Assembly: GCA_036502295.1 (NCBI GenBank)
Contig: DASXYU010000077.1
Location: 1 to 31,245, forward strand
Origin: DASXYU01 sp036502295
GTDB taxonomy: Bacteria; Actinomycetota; Actinomycetes; Mycobacteriales; Jatrophihabitantaceae
Length of the DNA stretch: 31,245 bases
Direction of reading: 5' to 3'
A program made the translations under genes and the position numbers. Under the pieces are notes generated by a model, which saw only the letters and a program-made list of their open reading frames with translations, did not search any database and was not told where the DNA came from. Positions 30,108 through 31,245 of the stretch are shown here, one piece after another (position 1 is the first letter of the stretch; every line of letters starts with the position of its first letter).

Positions 30108-31187
30108 ATGCGAATGAGGAGACTCGCCACGGCCGTAACGGTCCTGGCAATCGGCGGCGCCGCCCTCGCCGCCTGTAGTAGCTCGGGCAGCAGTGGTGCC
30201 GGCGCGGGCACGACCACGGGCTCGACCACTAGCACGACCACGAGCGCCAAGCAGACGATCAACATCGCCGCGCCTCAGTGCGCGCACTGCTTGGCGATGT
30301 ACCTGCTGACCGACAAGATCCCGGGCTACACAGTCAACGTCAGCACCTTCAAGGACTTCCCATCTCTGCTGGCCGGCCTTGCCTCTGGCAGCGTGTCGGT
30401 TGCGCAGATCGACTACACCGGTTTGCTCTCGATGGTCGACAAGGGTGCTCCGGTCGTCGCGATCAGTGGTGAGGTCAACGGCGGTTCCGACTTCGTGGTC
30501 AGTCCCAAGCTCGCTCTCACGGCTGATGACTGGACGGCGTTCAAGAGCCTCGTTGCTCAGGACAAGGCGGCCGGCAAACCGCTCAAGATCGCCTCGCAGT
30601 TCGGCACCGTCCAGGACATCGAGCTGCGGCTCGAGCTGCCGGCCAAGGGGATCAGCAACTCGGATGTCGACTACGTCAACGTGCCGTACCAGGGCATGGC
30701 CCAGGCCCTCGCCACCGGTGCCGTCTCCGCCGCCATCCCTGTGCAGCCGAACGCGGCCACGATCACCAACACCAAGGTCGGAGTGCATTTCGCCTATCCG
30801 TACGAGCAGCCGGCCAACAACCTGACCAATGTCGTCGTGGCCAACAAGGCGTATGCGGATGCGCATCCCGATGTCATCCAGGCGATCGCCAAAGGCTTGT
30901 CCGCCCTCGTTGACTACCTGCCGACGCCGCAGGGTCAGACGGACTGGGCTGCCGCAATCGAGAAGTACGCCGGCACCAACGCCGCCGACACGGCGACTGC
31001 GATGGCCCAGCTCAAGCCTGATCTGAACATGCCCTTCTCGCAGATCGTGGCTGTCGCCCAGGCGATGTACGCACAGAAGCTGATCACGCACAACTTCACG
31101 GCCGATCAGCTCAAGGCATTCGTCGACTACGCCCCGCTGTCGGCAGCAACAGGCAAGACCTCGACTCAGCTGGGGGACGGTTCGTGA
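30108..31187 (+). CDS. ABC importer substrate-binding lipoprotein (NMT1/SsuA/TauA type)
   Basis: A 359-residue lipoprotein. Seen: a signal peptide (MRMRRLATAVTVLAIGGAAL) and lipobox LAAC at about residues 21-24, a Ser/Thr/Gly linker, then a periplasmic-binding fold of the nitrate/sulfonate/taurine/thiamine-precursor group (SLLAGLASGSVSVAQIDYTG, NVPYQGMAQALATGAVSAAI, VVVANKAYADAHPDVIQAIA). A CAHC cysteine pair lies at the start of the mature fold (QCAHCLAMYLLTD), unusual for this group. ATG 30108 has AAGGAG at good spacing. The stop overlaps the next start (GTGA). The ligand is unknown; organosulfur, aromatic or pyrimidine-like compounds are typical. Confidence 0.9.
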   Translation: MRMRRLATAVTVLAIGGAALAACSSSGSSGAGAGTTTGSTTSTTTSAKQTINIAAPQCAHCLAMYLLTDKIPGYTVNVSTFKDFPSLLAGLASGSVSVAQIDYTGLLSMVDKGAPVVAISGEVNGGSDFVVSPKLALTADDWTAFKSLVAQDKAAGKPLKIASQFGTVQDIELRLELPAKGISNSDVDYVNVPYQGMAQALATGAVSAAIPVQPNAATITNTKVGVHFAYPYEQPANNLTNVVVANKAYADAHPDVIQAIAKGLSALVDYLPTPQGQTDWAAAIEKYAGTNAADTATAMAQLKPDLNMPFSQIVAVAQAMYAQKLITHNFTADQLKAFVDYAPLSAATGKTSTQLGDGS

Positions 31188-31245
31188 CCGATTCGGTCTC
31201 CCAAGTGGTGGACCTGGCCGTGGTCGGCACCTCAGTGCCGACCAC
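31184..31245 (+). CDS. Start of the next gene of the importer operon (cut by the window)
   Basis: GTG 31184 overlaps the stop of the binding-protein gene by 4 nt; about 20 residues (TDSVSQVVDLAVVGTSVPTT) are visible. By position it should be an importer ATPase or permease, but too little is present to decide. Confidence 0.6.
   Translation, partial: MTDSVSQVVDLAVVGTSVPT
31220..31245. repeat. Perfect 11-bp inverted repeat at the window end
   Basis: GTGGTCGGCAC (31220-31230), loop CTCA, and GTGCCGACCAC (31235-31245). It falls in the first codons of the partial gene and may extend past the window edge. Confidence 0.6.

Noticed and set aside
1..31245. tRNA, rRNA, CRISPR array, transposase or integrase genes
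   Set aside because: None could be found by reading both strands; the decayed patch at 27.6-29.0 kb lacks a recognisable mobile-element gene.

Overview
The window is high-GC actinobacterial chromosome (Actinomycetota). Evidence: a Ku/LigD end-joining locus, an adnAB-type helicase-nuclease pair, a MoeZ with a rhodanese domain, a mycoredoxin, many GTG starts, many 4-nt stop/start overlaps, and leaderless promoters of the form TANNNT followed 6-7 nt later by the start codon. The genus cannot be fixed from sequence alone. The order DUF3152 - moeZ - ATL - adnA - adnB - nudC - mycoredoxin matches, from memory, a conserved block of mycobacterial genomes (Rv3207c-Rv3198A region), with insertions and losses here.

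Layout. 1-1.2 kb: membrane-anchored unknown protein. 1.2-4.1 kb: end joining, with polymerase and ligase domains of LigD as two separate minus-strand genes and divergent ku. 4.1-7.9 kb: alpha/beta hydrolase, DUF3152 zincin-like protein, moeZ, and an alkyltransferase-like protein; two copies of a 25-bp intergenic repeat flank moeZ. 7.9-14.9 kb: a Phd-type antitoxin and PIN toxin directly joined to adnA-adnB in one apparent operon, headed by a perfect 32-bp palindrome and a leaderless promoter. 15.0-22.2 kb: sarcosine-oxidase-like flavoenzyme divergent from an M20 peptidase, an active/inactive M16 peptidase pair, nudC, an internally deleted LuxR-family remnant and a SHOCT protein. 22.2-27.4 kb: minus-strand operon mycoredoxin - P-loop-less kinase-like protein - MarR - fused two-module ABC exporter. 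27.6-29.0 kb: a decayed accessory patch (shortened T5orf172/GIY-YIG-like gene, frameshifted Abi/HEPN gene with a structured leader, GNAT pseudogene). 29.1 kb-end: GntR/FCD regulator and the start of an ABC importer operon, sharing a TGGT-N3-ACCA operator.

The left half is dominated by DNA repair (NHEJ, ATL, AdnAB). The most unusual arrangement is the toxin-antitoxin pair translationally coupled to the AdnAB motor-nuclease, which would place the double-strand-break resection machine under an autoregulated TA operator. The most informative patch for genome decay is 27.6-29.0 kb, where three neighbouring genes are each damaged in a different way.
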